Positions 6,892-15,876 of a stretch of DNA of 35,845 bases are shown one piece after another. The DNA is from Bacteroidales bacterium. GTDB lineage: Bacteria; Bacteroidota; Bacteroidia; Bacteroidales; UBA932. Within the stretch, counting starts at the first letter, position 1. Every line of letters begins with the position of its first letter. The stretch is from assembly GCA_017546125.1 (NCBI GenBank), contig JAFYXO010000024.1, forward strand, positions 1 through 35,845. Direction: 5' to 3'. The position numbers were made by a program, and so were the translations under genes. The notes beneath the pieces were generated by a model. That model ran no database searches. It was not told the origin of the DNA and worked only from the letters and a program-made list of their open reading frames with translations.

Positions 6892-8202
6892 CTATTCTGT
6901 TACGATATCTTTATTGACATTTTTAGATCCTACAAGTGCGTAGAACAGGATGTATGCAGCGCAAGCCACTACTACAAGGTAACTCATCTGGAATGAACCT
7001 GTAAGGTCTGCTACCCAGCCTTGAAGTGGAACTAGAATACCACCGCCGCAAACCATAGTCATAAATGCACCTGATGCGATAGCTGTATATTTTCCAAGAC
7101 CCTCTACAGCCATGTTGAAGATACCTCCCCACATTACAGATGTACATAGACCTACAAGTACCAATGCGAATATACCTACAGGCACTTGTGTTGCAACGAA
7201 GCTGCCTGAAGCACCTTCAAATCCGTAAGCTGTAACCAATACATCGGTAGGTGCAAACATACCTACAAGTACAAGACCGATGGTGATAATAGATACAGTG
7301 GTGATAAGTGCGCGGCTAGAGAACTTGCCAGCCAATACACCACCTACAAGTCTTCCCACAAGCATTAGGAGCCAGTACATTGCTGCAAGTGTAGCGGCGA
7401 TACCTGCGTCCATGCCGAAACCTGGAGTAGCGGCGTCAGTGGCAGATGTAAGGTATTGCAAAATATAAGTAGGGGTACCTACCTCCAAACCAAGATATAG
7501 GAAGATGGCAAGGATACCAAGATTGAAGTGACGGAATGAGAAAGCGCTGTGTTTGTCTTTCACATCGCTTTTAGGTGCAGCAGCTTCAGCTTCAGCAGCC
7601 GGCTCAGGGATTTTAGAGAGTAGAAGCACCACAAATGCTACAGCGAAGATTGCAAGTGCAATGAACAGTGCCGGGGTAGCTTGAGAGATGTGTGCTTTTG
7701 CAGCATCTCCGATTAGAGAACCCATAAGGATGGTAACAAATACAGCTGAGAACGAGTTTAGCACGCCACCGAACTGGATTAGCTGGTTACCTTTGTTTCC
7801 GCCGCCACCAAGGGTGTTAAGCATAGGGTTAACTACGCAGTTAAGCATACACATACAGAAACCTGCGATGAATGCACCTAGAAGGTAGATCCAGAAACTT
7901 TGGATAGAATCCCATCCTGACATATACTGGATAAATACACCTACGAATCCGATGATGATAGCTATGATGGCAGTCTTCTTGTATCCATATTTTTTGAGGA
8001 GAAGACCTGATGGGATACCCATCACGGCGTATGCAATAAAGTTGGCAGCATTACCTAGCTGTGCTGCAAAGTTTGATGCTCCGAACTGATTCTTGACGAT
8101 AACAGCCATTGGTGAGCAAAGATTGGTAACAAATGCAATCATCGCGAATAGCGCAAACATAATCGCTATAGGGAGAGCATAATTCTTTTTCTGAGTTGTC
8201 AT
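6892..8202 (-). CDS. MFS sugar permease (FucP/GluP-like FHS family)
   Basis: A 436-residue integral membrane protein with about 12 hydrophobic segments split by an acidic/alanine-rich cytoplasmic loop (about residues 195-222, EPAAEAEAAAPKSD). The N-terminal pattern (ALFAMIAFVTNLCSPM, the LGNAANFIAYAVMGIPSG helix and a KKYGYKK loop) resembles the fucose/glucose/galactose:H+ symporters. It likely imports the hexose that the downstream ROK kinase phosphorylates. The promoter lies in the short divergent region shared with the phosphodiesterase gene. Substrate specificity is inferred. Confidence 0.88.
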   Translation of the reverse strand: MTTQKKNYALPIAIMFALFAMIAFVTNLCSPMAVIVKNQFGASNFAAQLGNAANFIAYAVMGIPSGLLLKKYGYKKTAIIAIIIGFVGVFIQYMSGWDSIQSFWIYLLGAFIAGFCMCMLNCVVNPMLNTLGGGGNKGNQLIQFGGVLNSFSAVFVTILMGSLIGDAAKAHISQATPALFIALAIFAVAFVVLLLSKIPEPAAEAEAAAPKSDVKDKHSAFSFRHFNLGILAIFLYLGLEVGTPTYILQYLTSATDAATPGFGMDAGIAATLAAMYWLLMLVGRLVGGVLAGKFSSRALITTVSIITIGLVLVGMFAPTDVLVTAYGFEGASGSFVATQVPVGIFALVLVGLCTSVMWGGIFNMAVEGLGKYTAIASGAFMTMVCGGGILVPLQGWVADLTGSFQMSYLVVVACAAYILFYALVGSKNVNKDIVTE

Positions 8203-8228
8203 GTTTGGTTGATTTTTAATACATACTC

Positions 8229-8236
8229 CAAAAGTA
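8229..8236 (-). promoter_or_regulatory. -7 box (TACTTTTG) for the permease operon
   Basis: The minus strand reads TACTTTTG, 26 bases before the permease ATG. It lies only 12 bases from the oppositely directed -7 box at 8249, so the two promoters overlap and may compete. Confidence 0.5.
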
Positions 8237-8248
8237 ATAAAAATTGTA

Positions 8249-8256
8249 TAATTTTG
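8249..8256 (+). promoter_or_regulatory. -7 box (TAATTTTG) for the phosphodiesterase gene
   Basis: TAATTTTG matches TAnnTTTG and lies 22 bases before the ATG at 8279. No -33 TTTG is present, since that stretch is the divergent -7 region. Confidence 0.5.
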
Positions 8257-8278
8257 GGGTGAGTTTAATAGAAAGCAT

Positions 8279-9040
8279 ATGAAAAAAGTCTCTTTTACCC
8301 TCTTTGTTACCCTATTGTTCTCTTTTTCCGTTTACGGACAAACCAAAGTTATCGCCCATAGAGGTTTCTGGAAAGCTGAGGGGTCAGCACAGAACTCCAT
8401 TACAGCATTGCAGAAGGCGGCTGAAGCTGAGGTATATGGTGCAGAGTTTGATGTATGGATCACCTCTGATGGTGTGGCAGTGATAAATCACGACAAGGAT
8501 ATCAATGGCGTGGTGATAGAGAAGACCCCTTATGACAGGGTAAAACAGGAGCGTCTGTCGAATGGAGAGAAAATCTCTAACCTTAAAAAATATTTGAGGA
8601 CAGGTGCCAAATATAAGGGTATGAAACTTATTCTCGAATTGAAGGACCATGCCTCAGACGAAAATGATGTCAGGGCAGTGGAGAATGTGATAAATATTGT
8701 AAGGAGTTCCAAAGCTTATAAAAATGGCCAGTTGGAGTTCATCTCATTCAACTTCCAGATGTGCAAAAGATTTGCAGAGGCATTTCCTGATATCCCGGTA
8801 GCATACCTCAAAGGTGATATGTCACCTGAAAAACTTAAAGAGGCGGGTATAGATGGCCTGGACTACCACAAAGGTGTGATCAAGCTCAAAAAAGGGTGGA
8901 TCAAAGAGGCCCACGATTTGGGAATGACTGTAAATGTCTGGACAGTGAACAGCGAATCTTCCATCAGAAAGATGAAGGAACTGGGTGTTGACTTTGTCAC
9001 TACAGATAATCCTCTGGAGGCTAAAGAGCTTCTGAAGTAG
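8279..9040 (+). CDS. Secreted glycerophosphodiester phosphodiesterase
   Basis: A 253-residue protein with a signal peptide (1-20) and a GDPD TIM-barrel. It hydrolyses glycerophosphodiesters from phospholipid head groups to glycerol 3-phosphate and an alcohol. Catalytic and metal residues are visible: H27/R28 (AHRG), E56 and D58 (AEFDVW) and H71 (INHD). The usual glutamate of the PEN-type motif after HRG is replaced by glutamine (AQNS, Q38), as in a subset of the family. The C-terminal VNVWTVNS and FVTTDNP motifs are typical. Export implies a periplasmic scavenging role. Its 3' end overlaps the convergent AsmA-like gene by 20 bases, and no terminator is visible. Confidence 0.92.
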   Translation: MKKVSFTLFVTLLFSFSVYGQTKVIAHRGFWKAEGSAQNSITALQKAAEAEVYGAEFDVWITSDGVAVINHDKDINGVVIEKTPYDRVKQERLSNGEKISNLKKYLRTGAKYKGMKLILELKDHASDENDVRAVENVINIVRSSKAYKNGQLEFISFNFQMCKRFAEAFPDIPVAYLKGDMSPEKLKEAGIDGLDYHKGVIKLKKGWIKEAHDLGMTVNVWTVNSESSIRKMKELGVDFVTTDNPLEAKELLK

Positions 9041-12000
9041 GGATAGCGATACCTTCACTCTCAAGAGTCCTCTTCTCCTCATCGCTGAGTTCTTCTGTCT
9101 CCTTAATCTCCAAAGCACTCTCGATCTCTTTGTTTCTCCTGACCACTCTGATCTGGGAGAGATCCACTTTGCCCTTTTCGAAGATCTCCTCCATGCTCTG
9201 GCGCAGATTTATTATAGATTCATCTATGATATGTGTGTAGCTTGGCACATCGGCACTCTTGTATTGTGGCTTGCCAAGTCTGAACTTCATATCGTCAAAT
9301 GTGCCGGATACATTAAGTCCCAGTTTTATCGGAATAGGTGATTTGATTACGGACAAATGGTACTGGAAGCTCATATCCAGATTGTGGATACCGCTTGCAG
9401 CCGCCATAATGCGGTCCATCTGCAATACAAACGGGAACATCTCCACCTTGCTGTCATTTATGAGCATCTCGATAGAGATATGGTCTATCTTATTGTTCTC
9501 CCTATCCTTGAATCGTAACAGTTTCGCTATTTTGGAGAATGTCTCACCATCCAATAGGACCAAATCGTCACCTTCAATTCTCACTGCACCATTAAGGGAT
9601 GGAAGCTGGATATTCATATTGGTGTCGACTTTGGCAGTAGCTGCCACAGAGCAGTCAAGCACCCCTTCAAATGATTTCAGCATAGGTACCAATGTATCTA
9701 CCGATGGAACCACCTCAATAAGTTTCTCCACTTGGACGTGGCTCAGCTCGAGATCAAATCCGGTAGAGATATCCTCTTTGGACTTGGTGGAGTAGAGTGC
9801 TGTGAGAGACATATTTCCCGCCTCGGTAAGGGCCTTGAGATCGTGTATTCTTAGTACTCTGTCTCTGGCATGCAGATCTCCGGATATTCCGTTGAGGGTT
9901 ATATTGGAGAACTCACCCTGTCCTACGAACAGTCCTATTTTGACATCTATATTTCCCGGAATCAGCAGTAGTGGGGATGCCACTTCTGTGGTGTCTATGG
10001 TCTGGGCCACTATCTCTGCTATCTCCTCTTCATTTTCCACACCGGCAATCGCCTCTTTAATCTGTTCGTCAGATTTCATATAGGCAGATGCCCCCTCCAT
10101 ACCCACAAGGAGCTGGTTTACGTCGAGTGTATTGGATGATATGAGGAGATCTGCACGGAGTTTTCCGTTTCTGGTCAGTGCCCTCCTTATTCCCCATACG
10201 CGTCCGGTGAGGTTGAGGTCGGTATTGCCCAGATTGAGCTGGGTGTTGTTGAATTTGACCTCATTGGTGTTTACCGTCATATCGACTTGACCCAATGTAT
10301 TGCGAAGCGGGAGATATGGGGTGATAATTCTTCCTCCGGTAGCTTTGATCGAGCAGTTCGCTTCCCACTCATTGAGAAGTTTGCTTATCGATTCATCCAC
10401 CTTCATATCTATATTGCCCTCATCCCCAAGGAGATCTGTGCTGCGTGACGGGCGCAATGGTGCACCCCTTCTCATTCTTGCGAGAGAGTCTTTTGGAGGG
10501 CGGGTGGCTTTGCGCAATGTCCCTCCGAAATCTATCTCTGCCCCTCGGATAGAGAGGAAGTTCTCCTTGTCTCTATATGCAATGGATTGGGCAGATGTGT
10601 TGAGGGCAAGTACAGGTACCAGTGAGTCCAATTTTGAAGGGAGCATGCTCGCTTTTACTGCAAGATCCCTCCCTCTGATTCTGGTGGAGTCTGCGGTGGT
10701 AAGTTTGAGCAGTTTTGCAGAAATTTCACCCTTGAGGGGGTGAACTGACGTGGTGTCTCCCGAGAGGCCGTCTGCCGCACTTTTTGCACTCGCACGGGCC
10801 TTTGAAAGATCCACTTGCAGCAAATCTTTATATTGTACATTGGCAGAGTCTGCCCTGAATGAGAACTGGAGGGTCTTTTCACCTACAGCAATGGTGGTGT
10901 CTCTTTTGTTCTCAAGTGAACCAAGAAGCAGGGTGACCCCCTTTAGATTTGCATGTATGGTGTCTTGAGGTATATCCACAAGGAGATTGTCTGTCTTTAA
11001 ACGACCGAACGCTTTTGTGTTTCCGATTTGTGCTATCGACAGATCGCTCATTTTGAAATTGCCACGAAGATCGATAGCCAGGTCTCCCTGAGTGGTAATG
11101 CCCGACTCTTTAAGGAATATGGATGAAAGTTTGGTCAGGTCCGCGGCCCCTTCAATCTTCAGATTCAAATGGGGGTCACCAAGCAGATTTACCCCTTTCC
11201 CTTCACCTTTGAGTGTGAGACCGGTGGCGTTCAGGTCTATGGAGTTGATGTTTATAGAGGTGGAGTCGACCACGTATGGGTCGTAGAGAAGTCTGCCGTC
11301 GAATCCGAGATTGTCTACAGTCATATCTATTCCCGGATATTGGAAACTTCCGTCTGGGATTTTTATGTCAGCAGTGATGGCGGGCAGGAGTCCGGTTGAT
11401 GCATCATATCGCCCCTGTGCGGATAGATTAAGTCCAAGTTTCAGGTCGGTGGACATCCCTTCAAAGATTGGGAATGCCTCTGAGTCAAGGTAAGCAATCG
11501 CCTTTCCAACGTGGAATCCCGGGATGTTGCAGGTGAGGTTGGTAAATATGCTCTCACCCATAAATCCGATGTTTCCATCCAAGACAATAGGTGATTCCGC
11601 TATCGAAATGGTGGTGCTGTCAATATTGAAATTGGAGAGGTTGGTAAGATCCATCTCTATACCACCTCTAATCCCGAATGGGAAATCTCTGGTGTAAGCT
11701 TTGCCGCCAAGTGCCACGTTGGTCTTGGTGTCAAGTATGATTCTGTATGCCTCTTCGAACCTCTTTTTGGTAATGTACAGGGAGTCGATGCCGAGTCTGA
11801 CCCAGTTTCCACCTTTCTTCATATTTACGGAGAAGGCGCTCTCTTTGAGAATCAGGCTCCTCAGACGGAGTTCTTCAGTGTTTAGTGACAGATTTCCACC
11901 GACGAGGAATCGCCCGATATTGGCGTTGTACATGCTTTTGTTGACTCCGTCGTGAAGTGTCAATGAGGCTTTAGATATGCTGAATCTCCCGACAGAGAGG

Positions 12001-12494
12001 TTCAGGCTGGTCTGGGACTCATCTTCCTCCTCTACCTCCTCTTCACCGGTAGGGAATATGTCCCAATTGGCTTTTCCCCATGGGGATATGTACCCGTAAA
12101 TGGTGGGTTCCACCACCCTTATCCTTTTGATGTCTATTTTTCCGAATATGAGTTTGGGGATATCAAGCGATACCACTATCTCTTTGAACAGGACAGGGGT
12201 GTGGGCTTTTGTAGGGATCTCTGCCAGATATTTTTCGTTCTCTTCCTCTACATCAGAATAGGCGTAAGAATGGATGGCGCCGTTGTAGAGTTTTATGCTG
12301 AGATGGGGTATCTCTTCGAGTAGCGAAACAGATAGGGAGTCCATCCCTATCTGTCCGTTCTCGATAAATGAATTACAGATCTCTGTAAGTTTGGGTTTGA
12401 ACCATTCAGATGAGAGGATAGCAGTGATAACAAGTGGCACTGTGATAATCAGAACGGCCACGATTATAAAAAATCTTCTAGCTATTCTCCACAT
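9021..12494 (-). CDS. Large AsmA-family inner-membrane/periplasmic protein
   Basis: A 1157-residue protein with one N-terminal membrane anchor (about residues 8-30) and a long periplasmic part rich in beta-strand segments of the kind seen in AsmA/TamB-like bridge proteins. The C-terminal AsmA-like region is around residues 840-1090 (TLNGISGDLHARD, then GTFDDMKFRLGKPQY). An acidic patch (EEEVEEEDES) sits near residue 155. AsmA relatives are thought to move phospholipid between membranes and affect outer-membrane assembly; that role is inferred here. It begins 13 bases after the rubrerythrin stop, so it is probably in that transcript. The tail is charged (SDEEKRTLESEG). Confidence 0.82.
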   Translation of the reverse strand: MWRIARRFFIIVAVLIITVPLVITAILSSEWFKPKLTEICNSFIENGQIGMDSLSVSLLEEIPHLSIKLYNGAIHSYAYSDVEEENEKYLAEIPTKAHTPVLFKEIVVSLDIPKLIFGKIDIKRIRVVEPTIYGYISPWGKANWDIFPTGEEEVEEEDESQTSLNLSVGRFSISKASLTLHDGVNKSMYNANIGRFLVGGNLSLNTEELRLRSLILKESAFSVNMKKGGNWVRLGIDSLYITKKRFEEAYRIILDTKTNVALGGKAYTRDFPFGIRGGIEMDLTNLSNFNIDSTTISIAESPIVLDGNIGFMGESIFTNLTCNIPGFHVGKAIAYLDSEAFPIFEGMSTDLKLGLNLSAQGRYDASTGLLPAITADIKIPDGSFQYPGIDMTVDNLGFDGRLLYDPYVVDSTSININSIDLNATGLTLKGEGKGVNLLGDPHLNLKIEGAADLTKLSSIFLKESGITTQGDLAIDLRGNFKMSDLSIAQIGNTKAFGRLKTDNLLVDIPQDTIHANLKGVTLLLGSLENKRDTTIAVGEKTLQFSFRADSANVQYKDLLQVDLSKARASAKSAADGLSGDTTSVHPLKGEISAKLLKLTTADSTRIRGRDLAVKASMLPSKLDSLVPVLALNTSAQSIAYRDKENFLSIRGAEIDFGGTLRKATRPPKDSLARMRRGAPLRPSRSTDLLGDEGNIDMKVDESISKLLNEWEANCSIKATGGRIITPYLPLRNTLGQVDMTVNTNEVKFNNTQLNLGNTDLNLTGRVWGIRRALTRNGKLRADLLISSNTLDVNQLLVGMEGASAYMKSDEQIKEAIAGVENEEEIAEIVAQTIDTTEVASPLLLIPGNIDVKIGLFVGQGEFSNITLNGISGDLHARDRVLRIHDLKALTEAGNMSLTALYSTKSKEDISTGFDLELSHVQVEKLIEVVPSVDTLVPMLKSFEGVLDCSVAATAKVDTNMNIQLPSLNGAVRIEGDDLVLLDGETFSKIAKLLRFKDRENNKIDHISIEMLINDSKVEMFPFVLQMDRIMAAASGIHNLDMSFQYHLSVIKSPIPIKLGLNVSGTFDDMKFRLGKPQYKSADVPSYTHIIDESIINLRQSMEEIFEKGKVDLSQIRVVRRNKEIESALEIKETEELSDEEKRTLESEGIAIPTSEAL

Positions 12495-12507
12495 CTGCTA
12501 TATCATA

Positions 12508-13080
12508 TTAGTAGTTGTTCTTTTTAGGTTCAAAGTATGCTTGTGGATGTACGCAAGCAGGGCATTTCTCAGGAGCTTTTTTTCCTGTGTATACAAATCC
12601 GCAGTTGCGGCATTGCCATTCGATAGCCTCTTCGCGTGAGAAAACTTCACCTTTTACCACTCTGTCGTAAAGGGTTCTGTATCTCGCTTCGTGCTCAGCC
12701 TCCACTTTGGCGATCATTCTGAAGGTAACAGCGATCTCAGGGAAACCCTCCTCGTCTGCCACTTTTGCAAATTCAGGGTAAAGTTCTGTCCACTCTTCAT
12801 TCTCACCCTCAGCAGCTGCTTTAAGGTTATCTGCTGTAGTGGAGATGATACCTGCAGGATATGATGCGGTAATCTCTACCATGCCGCCTTCAAGATATTT
12901 GAAGAATCTTTTTGCGTGCTCTTTCTCCTGTTCAGCTGTCTCCATGAAGATGGCTGAGATTTGTTCGTAACCCTCTTTTTTTGCAACACTTGCAAAATAT
13001 GTGTAACGACCTCTTGCTTGAGATTCACCTGCGAAAGATTTAAGCAGGTTCTGTTCTGTTTTTGTACCTTTTATGCTCAT
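12508..13080 (-). CDS. rbr: Rubrerythrin
   Basis: The 190-residue cytoplasmic non-haem iron peroxidase reduces hydrogen peroxide in anaerobes. The ferritin-like domain has iron ligands in FAGES (E19), AEQEKEH (E52, H55) and VEAEHEARY. The C-terminal rubredoxin-like domain has C157/C160 (CRNC) and C173/C176 (CPAC). The ATG at 13080 fits the family ([16 protein letters not shown]); an in-frame ATG at 13107 would overlap the promoter's -7 box and add nine unrelated residues. The length is standard. It leads a transcript that probably continues into the AsmA-like gene. Confidence 0.96.
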   Translation of the reverse strand: MSIKGTKTEQNLLKSFAGESQARGRYTYFASVAKKEGYEQISAIFMETAEQEKEHAKRFFKYLEGGMVEITASYPAGIISTTADNLKAAAEGENEEWTELYPEFAKVADEEGFPEIAVTFRMIAKVEAEHEARYRTLYDRVVKGEVFSREEAIEWQCRNCGFVYTGKKAPEKCPACVHPQAYFEPKKNNY

Positions 13081-13104
13081 AATATTATTCTTTTTAATGC
13101 AGTA

Positions 13105-13112
13105 CAAAGTTA
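13105..13112 (-). promoter_or_regulatory. -7 box (TAACTTTG) for rubrerythrin
   Basis: The minus strand reads TAACTTTG, 24 bases before the rubrerythrin ATG. It fixes the start choice by overlapping the alternative upstream ATG. Confidence 0.55.
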
Positions 13113-13147
13113 AACTAAAAAATAGTTTTTCATAATTTATTTGATAG

Positions 13148-13155
13148 TATATTTG
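13148..13155 (+). promoter_or_regulatory. -7 box (TATATTTG) for the SDR gene
   Basis: TATATTTG matches the consensus and lies 34 bases before the SDR start. It could drive the long + strand run beginning there. Confidence 0.55.
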
Positions 13156-13189
13156 CAGCCGTTTTATCGTAAATGAGTAAATTTTAAAG

Positions 13190-13984
13190 ATGAATTACGC
13201 ACTGGTTACGGGTGGAAGTTCCGGTATGGGGCTTGAGTACGTGAAGCAATTGGCTGAAAAGGGGTATAATGTCATTATTGTTGCCCTTTTTCAGAACGAG
13301 ACAGATGCCGCTAAAGAGCTGGTTCTTAAAGATTATCCAAATGTAGATGTATTGTCGGTGGGTATGGATCTCTCCAGTATGGACGCACCACTTGAATTAT
13401 ATAAAAAGGTGAAGAGAGAGAGACCCGATGCGTTTGTGGAGGTGCTGATCAACAATGCCGGCATTTTGTATCCAAAGCACTTCAAAAATATGACAGATCC
13501 TCAGGTGAGCCGTATCATTATGCTGCACAACCACACCACAGCTATGTTGTGTCACTATTTTCTCCCCGATATGCTGGAGAGAAAGAGGGGATATATTCTC
13601 AATATCTCATCTTTGGCGGCGGAGTTCCAATATCCGTTCATATCGCTTTATGCTGCGACCAAGTCATTTACAAAAGTTTTTACCAGAGCTCTCCGTACAG
13701 AGTTGAAGGGGTCCGGCGTAGTGGCATCTTCTATCTATTTTGGTGCGGTATCCACCCCTCTGTACAACCTCTCTGACAATCTCAGAAAACTTGCCATCAA
13801 CCTTGGGGTTATGATCACCCCTCAAAAGGCATCAAGGGTAGCTTTGAAGATGCTTTTCAAAGGGAGAAGCGGTAAGACTCCCGGTCTGATAAATAAGATA
13901 GCCCTCTTCGTGGCGATGATACTTCCCCACTCGCTGGTGGCTATGATAGATAAATTTGTAACCAGGAAATGGAATCTTGACTAA
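13190..13984 (+). CDS. Short-chain dehydrogenase/reductase
   Basis: A 264-residue classical SDR. The nucleotide-binding TGGSSGMG is at 7-14, NNAG at 88-91, and the catalytic triad is Ser141 with Tyr154 and Lys158 (YAATK). No basic residue that clearly fixes NADP is obvious after the second strand. The C-terminal 40 residues ([20 protein letters not shown]) are hydrophobic, as in membrane-associated ketoacyl or 3-ketosphinganine reductases, so a lipid substrate is plausible. Its TAA overlaps the ATG of the next gene (TAATG), which indicates translational coupling. The substrate is unassigned. Confidence 0.88.
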   Translation: MNYALVTGGSSGMGLEYVKQLAEKGYNVIIVALFQNETDAAKELVLKDYPNVDVLSVGMDLSSMDAPLELYKKVKRERPDAFVEVLINNAGILYPKHFKNMTDPQVSRIIMLHNHTTAMLCHYFLPDMLERKRGYILNISSLAAEFQYPFISLYAATKSFTKVFTRALRTELKGSGVVASSIYFGAVSTPLYNLSDNLRKLAINLGVMITPQKASRVALKMLFKGRSGKTPGLINKIALFVAMILPHSLVAMIDKFVTRKWNLD

Positions 13985-14934
13985 TGGAAAAAATTGGAAA
14001 TAAATTACTTGAAATAGTAAAAGGGGCCCTTCCCGGCACCATCAGGACTTGTATCTGGGTGGTAAAACTTACCGTTGGAGTCTCATTTTGTATCATGCTT
14101 CTGAGGTATTTGCAGATTCTGCCCTGGATTTCTGCACTTCTGGAGCCTGTCTTTCATGTGGTAGGGCTTCCGGGTGAGGCGGCTTTGGCCTATGTGACAG
14201 GTTATTTTGTAAACGTCTATTCGGCGATTGCAGTCTCTGTGACATTGGATTTGAGTGTCAGGGAGATGACTATTTTGAGTGCAATGGTTCTCTGTGCCCA
14301 CAATATGATCGTGGAGACAGCAGTGCAGAAAAAAACAGGTACTTCAGCAGTGAGAATTGTAGTATACAGAACCATCTCTTCGATAATCGTAGGTCTGGGT
14401 CTGAATCTGATAATACCGGCAGAGAGCATCCAGCTTGCATCACAAATGGCGGAAGGGGAGCAGCTCATTTTCTGGCCGATGCTTAAAGAGTGGGTTATCT
14501 CCACATTAGGTCTGGTGGTTAAGATGGTGGCTATCATATTCTCTTTGAATATCCTTCAGAGAATATTGTCAGAGTTTGGTGTTATAAACTGGATTTCCAA
14601 GTTCCTGAAGCCACTTTTGTCCATCTTCGGGCTCCCTGCCCAATCATCGTTTTTGTGGATTATTGCCAATGTGGTGGGACTGGCTTATGGAGCTGCAGCA
14701 ATGATAGATGAAGCGAGTACAGGAAAGCTCTCCCAAAAGGATGTGGATCTCACCAATTACCATATCTGCATATCCCATAGTAATCTTGAGGATGTCTTCC
14801 TTCTGGCATCGGTAGGTGCGGTGTGGTGGATATTGATAATTTCCAGATGGATAATGTCGATAATATTGGTTTGGGGATATCGTTTTGAGCAGTGGATTAG
14901 AAATAAATTTGTACCTTTGCAGACTAATATTTGA
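13984..14934 (+). CDS. Nucleoside-recognition (Gate) domain membrane protein
   Basis: A 316-residue integral membrane protein with about 8 hydrophobic segments and two copies of the Gate/nucleoside-recognition pattern. In the first half this is PGEAALAYVTGYFVNVYSAIA; in the second it is LPAQSSFLWIIANVVGLAYG. The family includes spore-maturation SpmA/SpmB-like and nucleoside or organic-ion transporters; this is a non-sporulating context, so a transport role is more likely but unassigned. The start codon overlaps the SDR stop, and the trxB promoter lies in its last 25 bases. Confidence 0.8.
   Translation: MEKIGNKLLEIVKGALPGTIRTCIWVVKLTVGVSFCIMLLRYLQILPWISALLEPVFHVVGLPGEAALAYVTGYFVNVYSAIAVSVTLDLSVREMTILSAMVLCAHNMIVETAVQKKTGTSAVRIVVYRTISSIIVGLGLNLIIPAESIQLASQMAEGEQLIFWPMLKEWVISTLGLVVKMVAIIFSLNILQRILSEFGVINWISKFLKPLLSIFGLPAQSSFLWIIANVVGLAYGAAAMIDEASTGKLSQKDVDLTNYHICISHSNLEDVFLLASVGAVWWILIISRWIMSIILVWGYRFEQWIRNKFVPLQTNI
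14912..14919 (+). promoter_or_regulatory. -7 box (TACCTTTG) for trxB, inside the preceding gene
   Basis: TACCTTTG lies 20 bases before the trxB ATG and within the last codons of the membrane-protein gene. A TTTG at 14884-14887 is 24 bases upstream, slightly far for a -33 box. It would give trxB its own promoter. Confidence 0.55.
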
Positions 14935-14938
14935 TGAA

Positions 14939-15871
14939 ATGGAACAAGAAAAAGTAAAATGTCTTATAATTGGCAGTGGACCAGCAGGTTACACTGCTGC
15001 TATATATGCTTCTCGCGCTAACCTTAACCCTGTGTTGTATGAGGGTATGCTTCCTGGCGGTCAGTTGACTACCACTACAGAGATCGAAAACTTCCCAGGA
15101 TACCCTGAAGGAGTTGATGGAAATCAGATGATGGCAGACTTCCGCAAGCAGGCTGAGCGTTTTGGCGCAGATATGAGATGGGGTGTAGTTACCGATGTGG
15201 ATTTCTCAGAGAGACCATTTAAAGTGGTGGTTGATGGTGAGAAAGTGATAATGGCTGAGTCTGTTATCATCGCTACCGGTGCATCTGCAAAATATTTGGG
15301 TCTCCCTTCTGAAGAGAAGTTCAGAGGTCAGGGTGTATCAGCCTGCGCTACTTGCGACGGTTTCTTCTACAGAGGAAAGGTGGTCGCTGTAGTTGGTGGT
15401 GGTGATACCGCTTGTGAAGAGGCTACATACCTTGCAGGCCTTTGCAAGAAGGTTTATCTTATCGTGAGAAGAAATGTATTGAGAGCTTCAGATGTGATGC
15501 AGAAGAGGGTTCTCAATACAGAAAACATCGAAATTTTGTGGGAATGCAACACTAAAGAGATTTTGGGTGACAATATGGGCGTGAATGGTCTGATTGTTGT
15601 AAACAAAGCTGGCGAAGAGATAAAGAAGGATATTGACGGCTTCTTCCTCGCTATCGGTCACCATCCAAACTCAGAGGTGTTCAATAAATGGATAAATGTT
15701 GATTCACAAGGATATATCGTGACTGATGGGGTAAGTACTGCTACCAACGTTCCTGGTGTCTTTGCAGCAGGTGATGTTCAGGATCCTCATTATCGTCAGG
15801 GTATCGTGGCTGCCGGTTCAGGCTGTAAGGCTGCTATGGATGCCGAGAAGTTCCTTGCAAATCAAAAATAA
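14939..15871 (+). CDS. trxB: Thioredoxin reductase (NADPH)
   Basis: The 310-residue flavoenzyme passes electrons from NADPH through FAD to thioredoxin. The FAD motif is GSGPAG (12-17), the redox disulfide is C136/C139 (CATC), the NADPH motif is GGGDTA (153-158), and the C-terminal FAD motif is FAAGDV. The ATG at 14939 is used because translation from upstream in-frame codons would read through the promoter box and add residues unlike the family. Length is normal. It could reduce cytosolic thioredoxin; a separate exported thioredoxin is encoded at 5315-5776. Confidence 0.96.
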   Translation: MEQEKVKCLIIGSGPAGYTAAIYASRANLNPVLYEGMLPGGQLTTTTEIENFPGYPEGVDGNQMMADFRKQAERFGADMRWGVVTDVDFSERPFKVVVDGEKVIMAESVIIATGASAKYLGLPSEEKFRGQGVSACATCDGFFYRGKVVAVVGGGDTACEEATYLAGLCKKVYLIVRRNVLRASDVMQKRVLNTENIEILWECNTKEILGDNMGVNGLIVVNKAGEEIKKDIDGFFLAIGHHPNSEVFNKWINVDSQGYIVTDGVSTATNVPGVFAAGDVQDPHYRQGIVAAGSGCKAAMDAEKFLANQK

Positions 15872-15876
15872 AAAAG

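Noticed and set aside
9259-12639. Several long frames on the strand opposite the AsmA-like gene
   Set aside because: They are low-complexity, serine/proline-rich, lack conserved motifs and ribosome sites, and are shadows of a clear 1157-codon gene.
13081-13107. Upstream ATG start for rubrerythrin
   Set aside because: It lies in the -7 box and adds nine unrelated residues; the family starts at MSIKGTK.
14885-14938. Upstream start for trxB inside the preceding gene
   Set aside because: It would read through the TACCTTTG promoter; the N-terminus MEQEKVKCLIIGSGPAG matches the family from 14939.
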